NCBI GenBank assembly: GCA_910585855.1
Contig: CAJUGZ010000255.1
Span: 1-6,336, forward strand
Direction of reading: 5' to 3'
DNA length: 6,336 nucleotides
Origin: an uncultured Lachnospiraceae bacterium
Lineage (GTDB): Bacteria > Bacillota_A > Clostridia > Lachnospirales > Lachnospiraceae
Under the pieces are notes generated by a model. It made no database searches, was not told the origin of the DNA, and saw only the letters and a program-made list of their open reading frames with translations. Made by a program: the position numbers and the translations under genes. Below are positions 1 to 6,088 of this stretch, piece after piece; position 1 is the first letter of the stretch, and every line of letters starts with the position of its first letter.

Positions 1-146
1 ATTCCAAAAGACTTATTGAAGTTTAAATTATCAAAGATTTAAAACGAAAAAATAAAAAAGTGATATTTTAAATGATATATTTTTCATAATAAATCTAACA
101 AAATTGAAAGAATTTTTTCTTTATGGAAAGATTTGAGTAAGAATAT

Positions 147-157
147 TATGGTAGAAT
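147..157 (+). promoter_or_regulatory. Extended -10 promoter for the ABC transporter operon
   Basis: TATG at 147-150, one base, then TAGAAT at 152-157 fits the Gram-positive TRTGnTATAAT extended -10 with one mismatch in the hexamer. No good -35 box lies 16-18 bases upstream (TTGAGT at 133-138 is too close), which is tolerated when TGn is present. Transcription would start near 164 and leave a leader of about 57 nt before the ATPase start. This is a pattern match only. Confidence 0.5.
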
Positions 158-204
158 CCATATTGAAAAAGGAAATAAACTTTTTTATTATTTTTTAATT
201 GTTA

Positions 205-212
205 AGAGGAGG
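205..212 (+). promoter_or_regulatory. Ribosome binding site of the ATPase gene
   Basis: AGAGGAGG ends 8 bases before the ATG at 221. It is a near-complete anti-16S complement at ideal spacing and fixes the start of the ATPase gene. Confidence 0.85.
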
Positions 213-220
213 AAAAAGCG

Positions 221-889
221 ATGGCAATTTTACAAACTGAAAGTTTGAAAAAAGTATACGGCACAGGAGAAAATGCCGTACATGCATTGGATGGGGTGAA
301 TCTGGCAGTAGAAAAGGGAGAATTTGTAGCGATTGTAGGAACTTCCGGTTCTGGAAAATCCACACTGCTTCATATGCTCGGCGGTTTGGATCGACCAACT
401 TCGGGTAAAGTGATAGTAGACGGAAAGGATATTTTCTCATTAAAGGATGAAGAACTGACCATTTTCCGGCGCAGAAAAATCGGATTTATTTTTCAGAATT
501 ATAATTTAGTTCCGGTGTTAAATGTCAATGAAAATATTGTACTTCCGATTCAGCTAGACGGAAACCGACCGGATTCGTCTTTTGTAGGAAAGATTGTGGA
601 AACACTTGGTCTAAAGAGCAAGCTAAATAATCTGCCGAATAATTTGTCCGGCGGGCAGCAGCAGAGAGTGGCAATAGCCCGGGCACTTGCTACAAAACCG
701 GCGATTGTACTAGCGGATGAACCGACCGGAAATCTTGACAGCAAGACCAGTCAGGATGTATTAAGTTTACTAAAAGTCACCAGCCAGAAATTTGCTCAAA
801 CCATTGTAATGATTACACATAATGAAGAAATTGCACAGATGGCAGATCGGATTATTCGAATTGAAGATGGTAAGATTGTGGTGCGTTAG
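221..889 (+). CDS. ABC transporter ATP-binding protein, MacB/LolD/BceA type
   Basis: Cytoplasmic ATPase (222 residues) that would dimerise and drive the FtsX-type permease encoded next. All nucleotide-binding elements are present: Walker A GTSGSGKST at residues 40-48, Q-loop glutamine 92 in FIFQNYNL, signature LSGGQ at 142-146, Walker B with DEP at 166-168 (catalytic Glu167), D-loop at 170-174 and switch His200. The LLHMLGGLDRPTSG segment after Walker A and the QQQRVAIARAL segment after the signature are typical of the MacB/LolD/BceA/YtrE group, and the length is normal for it. The start is set by the strong ribosome binding site at 205-212. The stop lies 17 bases before the permease start, so the two are surely one operon. 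The family is certain; the substrate (antimicrobial peptide, lipoprotein, toxin or envelope signal) cannot be read from the ATPase. Confidence 0.97.
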   Translation: MAILQTESLKKVYGTGENAVHALDGVNLAVEKGEFVAIVGTSGSGKSTLLHMLGGLDRPTSGKVIVDGKDIFSLKDEELTIFRRRKIGFIFQNYNLVPVLNVNENIVLPIQLDGNRPDSSFVGKIVETLGLKSKLNNLPNNLSGGQQQRVAIARALATKPAIVLADEPTGNLDSKTSQDVLSLLKVTSQKFAQTIVMITHNEEIAQMADRIIRIEDGKIVVR

Positions 890-903
890 GAGGTTAGAAG
901 GAG
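888..903 (+). promoter_or_regulatory. Double ribosome binding site of the permease gene
   Basis: AGGAGG at 888-893 overlaps the ATPase stop codon and sits 13 bases before the ATG at 907, longer than ideal. AAGGAG at 898-903 is only 3 bases from the ATG, shorter than ideal. Neither is well spaced alone. The first would let ribosomes finishing the ATPase re-engage, which suggests translational coupling. The ATG at 907 is kept because the protein then begins with the basic leader expected before the first membrane segment of this family. Confidence 0.6.
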
Positions 904-906
904 AGT

Positions 907-3552
907 ATGAAAGTAAAAAATCATAGCTGTATTCGAACAATCAGCAGAAAATCAATGATGGCAGCACATACTAGAAATGGAATTGCAGTTCTTGCGATTG
1001 CATTGACGACCATATTGTTTACGGCATTGTTTACGATTATGATGTCGATTAACCAATCATTTCAATATAGCAATTTTCGTCAGGCGGGAGGCTATAATCA
1101 TGGAAATTTTAAAGAACTGACAAAAGAGCAGTATCAGGAATTAAAGACGGATTCACAGATTAAAGAGTTTGGTTATCGGCGGTTTGTAGGGATGCCAAGA
1201 AATATGCCGTTTCATAAGTCACATGTAGAGGTTAGTTTTTGTGATGCAAATACAGCACATTGGATGTTTTGCGATCCAAAGGAAGGACGTTTGCCAAAAG
1301 AAGGAACAAAAGAGGCAGCGACGGATCGGCGGGTTCTTTCTTTATTGGGAGTTGAGCCAAAAATCGGAGAGGAATTTACGGTTACTTTTACGGTAGATGG
1401 CAAAGAAACAACACAGACATTTGTATTAAGCGGATGGTGGGAGTATGACGAAGCCTGCACAGCAAGTCATATTTTAATAGCAGAAAGCTATGCGGAAGCA
1501 ATTTTTCAGGAATTGGGTACAGAGGGAAAAGATGGAATGACAGGTAAATGGGATATGGGGATTATGCTGAGAAGTTCGCTTCATATTCGAGAAGAACTGT
1601 TAGAGATATTGGAAAGACATGGATTTCAGACAGAGGATTCTTTTGCAGAAAATTATATTAAGATCGGTGTAAACTGGGGATATGTCGGGGCACAGCTTTC
1701 TAGTAATGTCGATTTGCTTACTGTAGTAGCGATGACGGTTTTAATTTTAATTATTGTATTTACAGGTTATTTGATTATTTATAATGTATTTCAGATTTCG
1801 GTAACAAACGATATTCGGTTTTATGGGCTGTTAAAAACGATTGGTACTACTGGACATCAGATTCGAAAAATTTTATATGGACAGGCAATGCTTTTATCTG
1901 TAGTTGGAATACCAATAGGTCTGTTGAGCGGTTATCTGATAGGAATTTCCTTAATTCCGTTTGTTATGCAAAAAATCAATTCCGGTATACAGGCGGAGGC
2001 ATCTGTAAGCCCGATTATTTTTATTGGGGCATCGCTTTTTTCACTTTTTACGGTTTGGATTTCTTGTATGAGGCCGGGAAAATTGGCAGCGAGGGTATCT
2101 CCTATTGAAGCAGTGCGTTATACAGAGGGAGCAGGCAGTAAAAAAACAGTAAAAAACGGGGGAGGTAAAGTTTCACTGCCTAGAATGGCATGGGCAAATT
2201 TAGGACGCAGCAGAGGAAAAACCATAGTGACGATTTTGTCTTTGACTTTTGCGGTGGTGCTGTTAAATATAGTAGTTACATTTACAAACGGATTTGATAT
2301 GGATAAATATTTAGCTCGGATGGCAGCGGATTTTATACTTGCCGAGGCAAGTTATTTTCAGACAAACGGGTTTTTTTATGCAGGAAGAGCACTGCCGGAG
2401 GAAGATATTGCACAGGTAGAAGCACAGGGAGGGATTACAGAAAGCGGACGGATTTATGGAAAAGTCAGTAACATTATGGAATTTGTAACAGAAGAGTATT
2501 ATCGAAAAGCAAAAGGAAAGTGGAACAGTAAAGAAATACTAGATTTGGAAATAGAGCAAACGCAGAAGGATGAAGAAGGAAGAATTATGGATAATGTTTC
2601 TCTTTACGGGATGGAACATTATCCGCTGAGCCGGCTTACGGTAGTAGAAGGTGATATTTCGAAACTGGATACATCGGGAAATTATATTGCGGCTGTTTAT
2701 GAAGCAGATGATTACGGAAAAGTGATGGAGGATTCGAACTGGGCAAAACTTGGGGATAAGATTTCGTTATATTATGTGGAAGAATGGGAATATTTTAATC
2801 CTGATACTGGTGAGATTTATCCCGATCCAGATCAGATAACGGAAACAGAACACTATGATATGCGGATGAAAACCTATCGGACGGTGGAGTATGAAGTAGC
2901 AGCTATTGTAATTGTGCCTAGTTCCCTTAGTTATCGTTATTATGGCAGTGATGCGTTTGTTTTAAATGCGGATATTTTTTGCAGGGATACACAAACAAAT
3001 GCTGTTTTACAGTACTGTTTTGATACTACAAAGGAGAGTAATGCAGCAATGGAGGCATTTCTTATAGATTATACGGAACATCAAAATTCGGCATTGGATT
3101 ATGAAAGTAAACAGACTTATGCGGAGGAATTTCAGGGATTTCAGATGATGTTTTCTCTTTTGGGTGGGCTGATGTGTCTGATTATCGGTATAGTGGGTGT
3201 ACTGAATTTTTTAAATGCAATGCTGACAGGAATGATTACAAGAAAACGAGAGTTTGCTGTACTGCAGTCGATTGGGATGACAGGGCGGCAGCTGCAGAGT
3301 ATGTTAATTTGGGAAGGAATGTATTATGCGATGGGAGCAGTTGGGCTTGCAGGTATACTGTGTATCGTATTAGTTCCTTTGGTTTCTGGTGTATTTCAGA
3401 GTGCTTTTTGGTTTTTTACTTATCGGTTTACAATTCTGCCGATAGTTTGTGTAGCACCTGTTTTTGGACTGCTTGGAGTAGTGACACCGCTTTTGATGTA
3501 TCGAAGAATTGCAAAGTTTTCGATTGTAGAACGTCTGCGGGAAATCGAATAG
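907..3552 (+). CDS. ABC transporter permease with two FtsX domains (MacB/YtrF-like)
   Basis: Membrane subunit (881 residues) partnering the ATPase just upstream. The layout is a duplicated four-helix FtsX unit. Half one: helix near residues 24-46, extracellular domain about 50-265, then helices near 270-293, 328-350 and 369-388. Half two: a linker ending near 435, helix about 437-459, extracellular domain about 462-745, then helices near 747-771, 804-828 and 842-864. Each FtsX core carries the hallmark cytoplasmic segment, YGLLKTIGTTGHQIRKIL near 306-323 and FAVLQSIGMTGRQLQSML near 783-800, and each half ends alike (SPIEAVRY, FSIVERLREIE). The first extracellular domain has the MacB-core pattern of LPKEG, then LG, then GEEF. 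The second is longer and acidic. With eight predicted helices and two such domains it differs from BceB, which has ten helices and one large domain. These transporters transmit force across the membrane or extract substrates rather than forming a channel. The substrate is unknown. Confidence 0.95.
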   Translation: MKVKNHSCIRTISRKSMMAAHTRNGIAVLAIALTTILFTALFTIMMSINQSFQYSNFRQAGGYNHGNFKELTKEQYQELKTDSQIKEFGYRRFVGMPRNMPFHKSHVEVSFCDANTAHWMFCDPKEGRLPKEGTKEAATDRRVLSLLGVEPKIGEEFTVTFTVDGKETTQTFVLSGWWEYDEACTASHILIAESYAEAIFQELGTEGKDGMTGKWDMGIMLRSSLHIREELLEILERHGFQTEDSFAENYIKIGVNWGYVGAQLSSNVDLLTVVAMTVLILIIVFTGYLIIYNVFQISVTNDIRFYGLLKTIGTTGHQIRKILYGQAMLLSVVGIPIGLLSGYLIGISLIPFVMQKINSGIQAEASVSPIIFIGASLFSLFTVWISCMRPGKLAARVSPIEAVRYTEGAGSKKTVKNGGGKVSLPRMAWANLGRSRGKTIVTILSLTFAVVLLNIVVTFTNGFDMDKYLARMAADFILAEASYFQTNGFFYAGRALPEEDIAQVEAQGGITESGRIYGKVSNIMEFVTEEYYRKAKGKWNSKEILDLEIEQTQKDEEGRIMDNVSLYGMEHYPLSRLTVVEGDISKLDTSGNYIAAVYEADDYGKVMEDSNWAKLGDKISLYYVEEWEYFNPDTGEIYPDPDQITETEHYDMRMKTYRTVEYEVAAIVIVPSSLSYRYYGSDAFVLNADIFCRDTQTNAVLQYCFDTTKESNAAMEAFLIDYTEHQNSALDYESKQTYAEEFQGFQMMFSLLGGLMCLIIGIVGVLNFLNAMLTGMITRKREFAVLQSIGMTGRQLQSMLIWEGMYYAMGAVGLAGILCIVLVPLVSGVFQSAFWFFTYRFTILPIVCVAPVFGLLGVVTPLLMYRRIAKFSIVERLREIE

Positions 3553-3698
3553 TGGGGACACAAGAGTTGGTTGGCTGGCGGAGAGAAAAGCGTGTATTTT
3601 TGTGTAACTGTTAAATAGTGTGCGGGATTTTTCTTTGTGCTTAGCACTAAAGTGAACGTTTTACTATTGATTGTGGTTTTTTTGGTCTGGAGTATATA
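3553..3698. other. Non-coding gap after the permease gene
   Basis: No gene and no strong terminator are visible directly after the permease stop. GTGC-TTA-GCAC at 3637-3647 forms a small perfect hairpin but no T run follows it. A T run at 3677-3683 has no clear stem before it. The ABC transcript may therefore run into the large hairpin that starts at 3699. Confidence 0.5.
3671..3698 (+). promoter_or_regulatory. Possible promoter of the 3699-3844 structured element
   Basis: TTGTGG at 3671-3676, a 16-base spacer and TATATA at 3693-3698 make a weak sigma-A-like promoter that would start transcription near 3705, within the 5' arm of the long stem. The -35 box matches only its TTG, so this is tentative. 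Confidence 0.25.
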
Positions 3699-3844
3699 GC
3701 TGAAAGCGGAAAGGGGTACTATTCAGGGTCATCATTTCCCGTCGGCACTTAGGTATGGTATTTTCATGCCTTATGTGTCCGCTATGAAAATAGGAAATGC
3801 TAAGCGAAAGCGGGCTCAAAATAGTACTCCTTTTTGCTTTTGGC
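3699..3844 (+). ncRNA. Large nested hairpin: candidate structured RNA (or MITE-like repeat)
   Basis: Bases 3699-3723 pair with 3820-3844 without interruption: 25 base pairs, five of them G-U when read as + strand RNA. Inside, CATTTCC (3733-3739) pairs with GGAAATG (3793-3799). Within that helix, GGTATG (3752-3757) pairs with CATGCC (3765-3770) around a 7-base loop, extended below by CGGCAC (3743-3748) with GTGTCCG (3775-3781) and one bulged T. Two small GAAA-looped hairpins can form on the 3' side: CTAT-GAAA-ATAG (3782-3793, sharing one base with the 7-bp helix) and GC-GAAA-GC (3804-3811). Every non-Watson-Crick pair counted in the long stem and apical hairpin is G-U on the + strand and would be C-A on the other, which favours a + strand transcript. 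I cannot assign it to a known family. It lacks recognisable cyclic-di-GMP, T-box, SAM, TPP, FMN or cobalamin riboswitch motifs. A long rod with an internal bubble is loosely compatible with 6S RNA. No target-site duplication is evident at its ends, which weakens a mobile-element reading. Confidence 0.45.
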
Positions 3845-3923
3845 GTCCTCTTTGGAACATAGTGCCGTTCGAAATTAAGTTTATTAGTTCAGTAGAAAAG
3901 GGATAGATATTTCAGTAAAATGG

Positions 3924-3932
3924 TGCTATAAT
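3924..3932 (+). promoter_or_regulatory. Extended -10 promoter of the chemoreceptor operon
   Basis: TGCTATAAT is a perfect TGn extended -10 (consensus hexamer at 3927-3932). No good -35 box lies 16-18 bases upstream. Transcription would start near 3939 and give a leader of about 65 nt before the GTG start at 4005. This promoter lies downstream of the 3699-3844 structure, so transcripts starting here would not contain that structure. No sigma-28-type motility promoter (TAAA, spacer, GCCGATAA) was found nearby. Confidence 0.6.
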
Positions 3933-3991
3933 CGGTTTTATAGGATATGGACAGGTGAGAGAAAGAATTGAAAGTCTATTATAAAACGGAG

Positions 3992-3996
3992 AGGAG
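3992..3996 (+). promoter_or_regulatory. Ribosome binding site that fixes the GTG start
   Basis: AGGAG, within a purine-rich GGAGAGGAG run, sits 8 bases before GTG at 4005. It supports the non-ATG start, which gives the short basic leader and first membrane helix expected of a chemoreceptor. Confidence 0.8.
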
Positions 3997-4004
3997 TAGT
4001 AAAA

Positions 4005-5717
4005 GTGAAAAATTTAAAAGTAAAGGTTATTGTTCCGCTTTTTTTATTGGCGTTGATTGGTATGATATCCTCTGTTTTTGGATTGCTTTCTTTACGGCAG
4101 CTTGGGCTGGTGGGAAATGAAATTGCGTCAGAAAGAGTTCCGGTCATTATTGCATTGGATTCGGTTTCGGCTTATGTGGAGCAGCTTCAGCAGCTTCTTT
4201 TGACTCATAGTATTATGGATACAAAAGAGGGAAAGCAGCAGACAGAGGAGAAGATTAGTGTATCGGCGGCAACGGTAAAGGCTTATTTGGAAAAATATGG
4301 GGAATTAACAAAGAATCAGGCAGACTATCAGGAACTCAATGGATTTTATGAAGAATATATGGAGGTATATACCAATACCCTTCGTTTTAGTGCGTTTAAT
4401 CACACAAGAGAGGTAACGGATCAGGTAAATGGGGTGCTTACAGAGATATTCGGACAGTTTCATGAAAAAATACAAGAGATGATTGAGCAGGAACAGATAG
4501 GGGTTGGACTGGCAAAAAAGCGGCAGGAGAGTATTTATGGTAATGCAGTGATTATTGCATACGGGATGCTGATGATTATGGGACTGGTCTTTTTGGAAAG
4601 CAGTATTGTAACAGTAAAGACTGTCATTCTTCCTACTGTTGCTTATGCAAAGAAGTTAAAGGAAGTTACTGATCAGATCAATCGAAAAGAGGGAGATTTG
4701 ACAAAGCGGATTCCGATTCATACAGTGGATGAGATTGGGCGGTTAGCGAAAGGGGTTAATTTGTTTATTTCTACACTGCAAAAGATTATAAAGGAAATTT
4801 CGTCTTCTTCCGGGGAATTGGATCGAACGTTTCAAAGTGTAAATAATAGTATTACGGTTGTAAATACAAATTCAAATGATATATCGGCTGCCATGCAGGA
4901 AGCGGCGGCAACGATGGATATGATATCTTCTACAATAGCCGAAATTAATGAAAGTACGGTATCTATTGGTAAGAATGTAGAGCATATTACAGAGGTGACG
5001 CATGAGATTTATGGTCATACTATGGAGATGCAGAAGCGGGCAGAGGAGATCGAAAAAGATGCCAATTCCAATAAAACGCAGACAAATCAGATAATGGATA
5101 CCATATTGGATAAATTAAATCAGGCGATTGAACACAGTAAAAGTGTAGAACGGGTCAATGAGCTGACAAATGAAATTTTAAATATTTCTGGACAAACCAA
5201 TCTATTGGCTTTAAATGCTTCAATTGAGGCGGCTCGTGCCGGAGAGGCAGGAAGAGGGTTTGCTGTGGTGGCAGAGCAGATTCGAAATCTTGCCGACAGC
5301 AGCAGGGAAACAGCGGGGAAGATTCAGACAATTAATGGGATTGTAGTTTGTGCGGTAAAGGAATTAAGTGAAAATGCAAATGGAATAGTAGATTATATTT
5401 CAGAGAAAATCCTGCCGGATTATGATGCCTACGCTGCATCTGGTAGGCAGTATCGGGAGGATGCAGAGGAAATCAGCAAAGCGATGGATCGCTGTCTAGA
5501 GCGGATGGATGAACTAGAAGGGCATATGGAGCGATTGGTTGTACAGATGGAAAATATTTCAAAAGCAGTATCGGAATGTAATCAAGGCATCAGTCTTTCG
5601 GCGGAAAGTACAACGACTTTAGTTGGTGAGATTGGTCAGGTATATAGAAATGTAGAGGCAAGTATGCAGATTATAAAAAATTTAAAACAGCAGTCAGATG
5701 CATTTACAAATCTATAG
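4005..5717 (+). CDS. Methyl-accepting chemotaxis protein (4HB sensor, HAMP, signalling domain)
   Basis: Transmembrane chemoreceptor (570 residues) that would bind a ligand outside the cell and control CheA through CheW. In order: basic start and first membrane helix (about 7-30); a mostly helical extracellular region (about 31-178) whose ASERVPVIIALDSV opening resembles four-helix-bundle 4HB_MCP sensors, with no sign of a Cache fold; second membrane helix (about 179-199); HAMP (about 205-262) with the linker GDLTKRIP and the DEIGRL motif; then a long coiled-coil signalling domain. The hairpin tip that contacts CheA/CheW is the conserved segment 396-433, including LLALNASIEAARAGEAGRGF and VVAEQIRNLA (Gln425 where Glu is common). 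A clostridial-style segment ILPDYDAY...GRQYREDA follows near 469-487. The C-terminus, DAFTNL, has no NWETF-type tether for CheR or CheB. The start codon is GTG. The ligand is unknown. The next gene begins 16 bases after the stop. Confidence 0.96.
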   Translation: MKNLKVKVIVPLFLLALIGMISSVFGLLSLRQLGLVGNEIASERVPVIIALDSVSAYVEQLQQLLLTHSIMDTKEGKQQTEEKISVSAATVKAYLEKYGELTKNQADYQELNGFYEEYMEVYTNTLRFSAFNHTREVTDQVNGVLTEIFGQFHEKIQEMIEQEQIGVGLAKKRQESIYGNAVIIAYGMLMIMGLVFLESSIVTVKTVILPTVAYAKKLKEVTDQINRKEGDLTKRIPIHTVDEIGRLAKGVNLFISTLQKIIKEISSSSGELDRTFQSVNNSITVVNTNSNDISAAMQEAAATMDMISSTIAEINESTVSIGKNVEHITEVTHEIYGHTMEMQKRAEEIEKDANSNKTQTNQIMDTILDKLNQAIEHSKSVERVNELTNEILNISGQTNLLALNASIEAARAGEAGRGFAVVAEQIRNLADSSRETAGKIQTINGIVVCAVKELSENANGIVDYISEKILPDYDAYAASGRQYREDAEEISKAMDRCLERMDELEGHMERLVVQMENISKAVSECNQGISLSAESTTTLVGEIGQVYRNVEASMQIIKNLKQQSDAFTNL

Positions 5718-5722
5718 AAAGT

Positions 5723-5727
5723 GGAGG
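5723..5727 (+). promoter_or_regulatory. Ribosome binding site that fixes the start of the small protein
   Basis: GGAGG ends 6 bases before the ATG at 5734. It selects this ATG over the in-frame ATG at 5698, which lies inside the receptor gene, has no such site and would place a charged stretch before the signal peptide. Confidence 0.8.
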
Positions 5728-5733
5728 ATTACG

Positions 5734-6054
5734 ATGAAAAAGGGTATATTGGCAGTATTGCTTACAGGGATTTTATATATAATTGGCTCGATTTCTGTTT
5801 TTGCTGCAGCAGTAAATGAACCTTCACAGCCAGAGGAAACCGTGCAGGAAACACAGGAATTGGTAGAGTCTCTTGATGGAATAGGAACGGTTGAATTGGC
5901 AGAAGTTTCTGTAGAAATATTTGATATAAATTCTGTGGAGTATGAGGGAGGATCGGTATTTCCTATTGTGGCGGCAGCGGTGGGAATTGTTGCGGTGATT
6001 GCTGTTTCGTTAATTATATATGCGTTAAAGGAACGGGATTATGAGGAGGTGTAA
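5734..6054 (+). CDS. Small signal-peptide-bearing, single-pass membrane protein of unknown function
   Basis: I do not recognise a family for this 106-residue protein. Residues 1-26 look like a signal peptide: MKK, a hydrophobic core, then SVFAAA with plausible cleavage after one of the alanines near 24-26. A short, strongly acidic extracellular segment (about 27-74) follows, rich in Glu, Val, Gln and Pro and nearly free of Lys and Arg. A Gly-Gly-Ser leads into a membrane helix (about 75-98), and the tail KERDYEEV stays in the cytoplasm. The mature form would be a type I single-pass protein. An upstream in-frame ATG at 5698 would add 12 residues but overlaps the receptor gene and lacks a ribosome binding site. 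Being 16 bases behind the receptor and just before the terminator at 6062-6088, it is probably translated from the same mRNA. A role as receptor accessory or stabiliser is inferred from position only. Confidence 0.85.
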   Translation: MKKGILAVLLTGILYIIGSISVFAAAVNEPSQPEETVQETQELVESLDGIGTVELAEVSVEIFDINSVEYEGGSVFPIVAAAVGIVAVIAVSLIIYALKERDYEEV

Positions 6055-6061
6055 TTTAATG

Positions 6062-6088
6062 GGGGAAGTATTTCCCCTTTATTTTTTT
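6062..6088 (+). terminator. Intrinsic terminator of the chemoreceptor operon
   Basis: GGGGAA (6062-6067) pairs with TTCCCC (6072-6077) around a four-base loop, followed by TTTATTTTTTT to 6088. It begins 7 bases after the small protein's stop codon. Read on the other strand it has no proper U tract, so it serves + strand transcription. Confidence 0.85.

Larger units (their letters stand above)
1..220. other. AT-rich non-coding leader upstream of the ABC operon
   Basis: No convincing coding region is visible on either strand. The stretch is much richer in A and T than the genes that follow, with many short A and T runs, as is usual for promoter regions of clostridia. It holds two copies of TGATAT 12 bases apart (61-66 and 73-78), an extended -10 promoter (147-157) and the ribosome binding site of the ATPase gene (205-212). 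If an upstream gene ends nearby, its end lies outside the window. Confidence 0.7.

Noticed and set aside
195..440. Minus-strand open frame over the ATPase start
   Set aside because: It is a shadow of the ATPase gene. The same applies to the minus-strand frames at 550-744, 1212-1460, 3370-3561, 3420-3647 and 3938-4147.
3174..3614. 146-residue open frame overlapping the permease 3' end
   Set aside because: It lies in another frame of the clearly coding permease gene, has a cysteine- and tryptophan-rich non-protein-like composition, and lacks a ribosome binding site.
3637..3647. Terminator of the ABC operon
   Set aside because: GTGC-TTA-GCAC is a perfect but 4-bp stem with no T run after it, so it is not a convincing intrinsic terminator.
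3699..3844. MITE or insertion-sequence remnant
   Set aside because: Not fully excluded, but no target-site duplication is visible at the ends and the wobble pattern fits a + strand RNA better than decayed terminal repeats.
3699..4004. Cyclic-di-GMP riboswitch upstream of the chemoreceptor
   Set aside because: Such riboswitches are common before receptor genes, but the conserved core motifs of classes I and II are not present, and the best receptor promoter lies downstream of the structure.
5698..5733. Longer start for the small membrane protein
   Set aside because: The ATG at 5698 is inside the receptor gene and has no ribosome binding site. ATG 5734 has GGAGG at 6 bases and begins a standard signal peptide.
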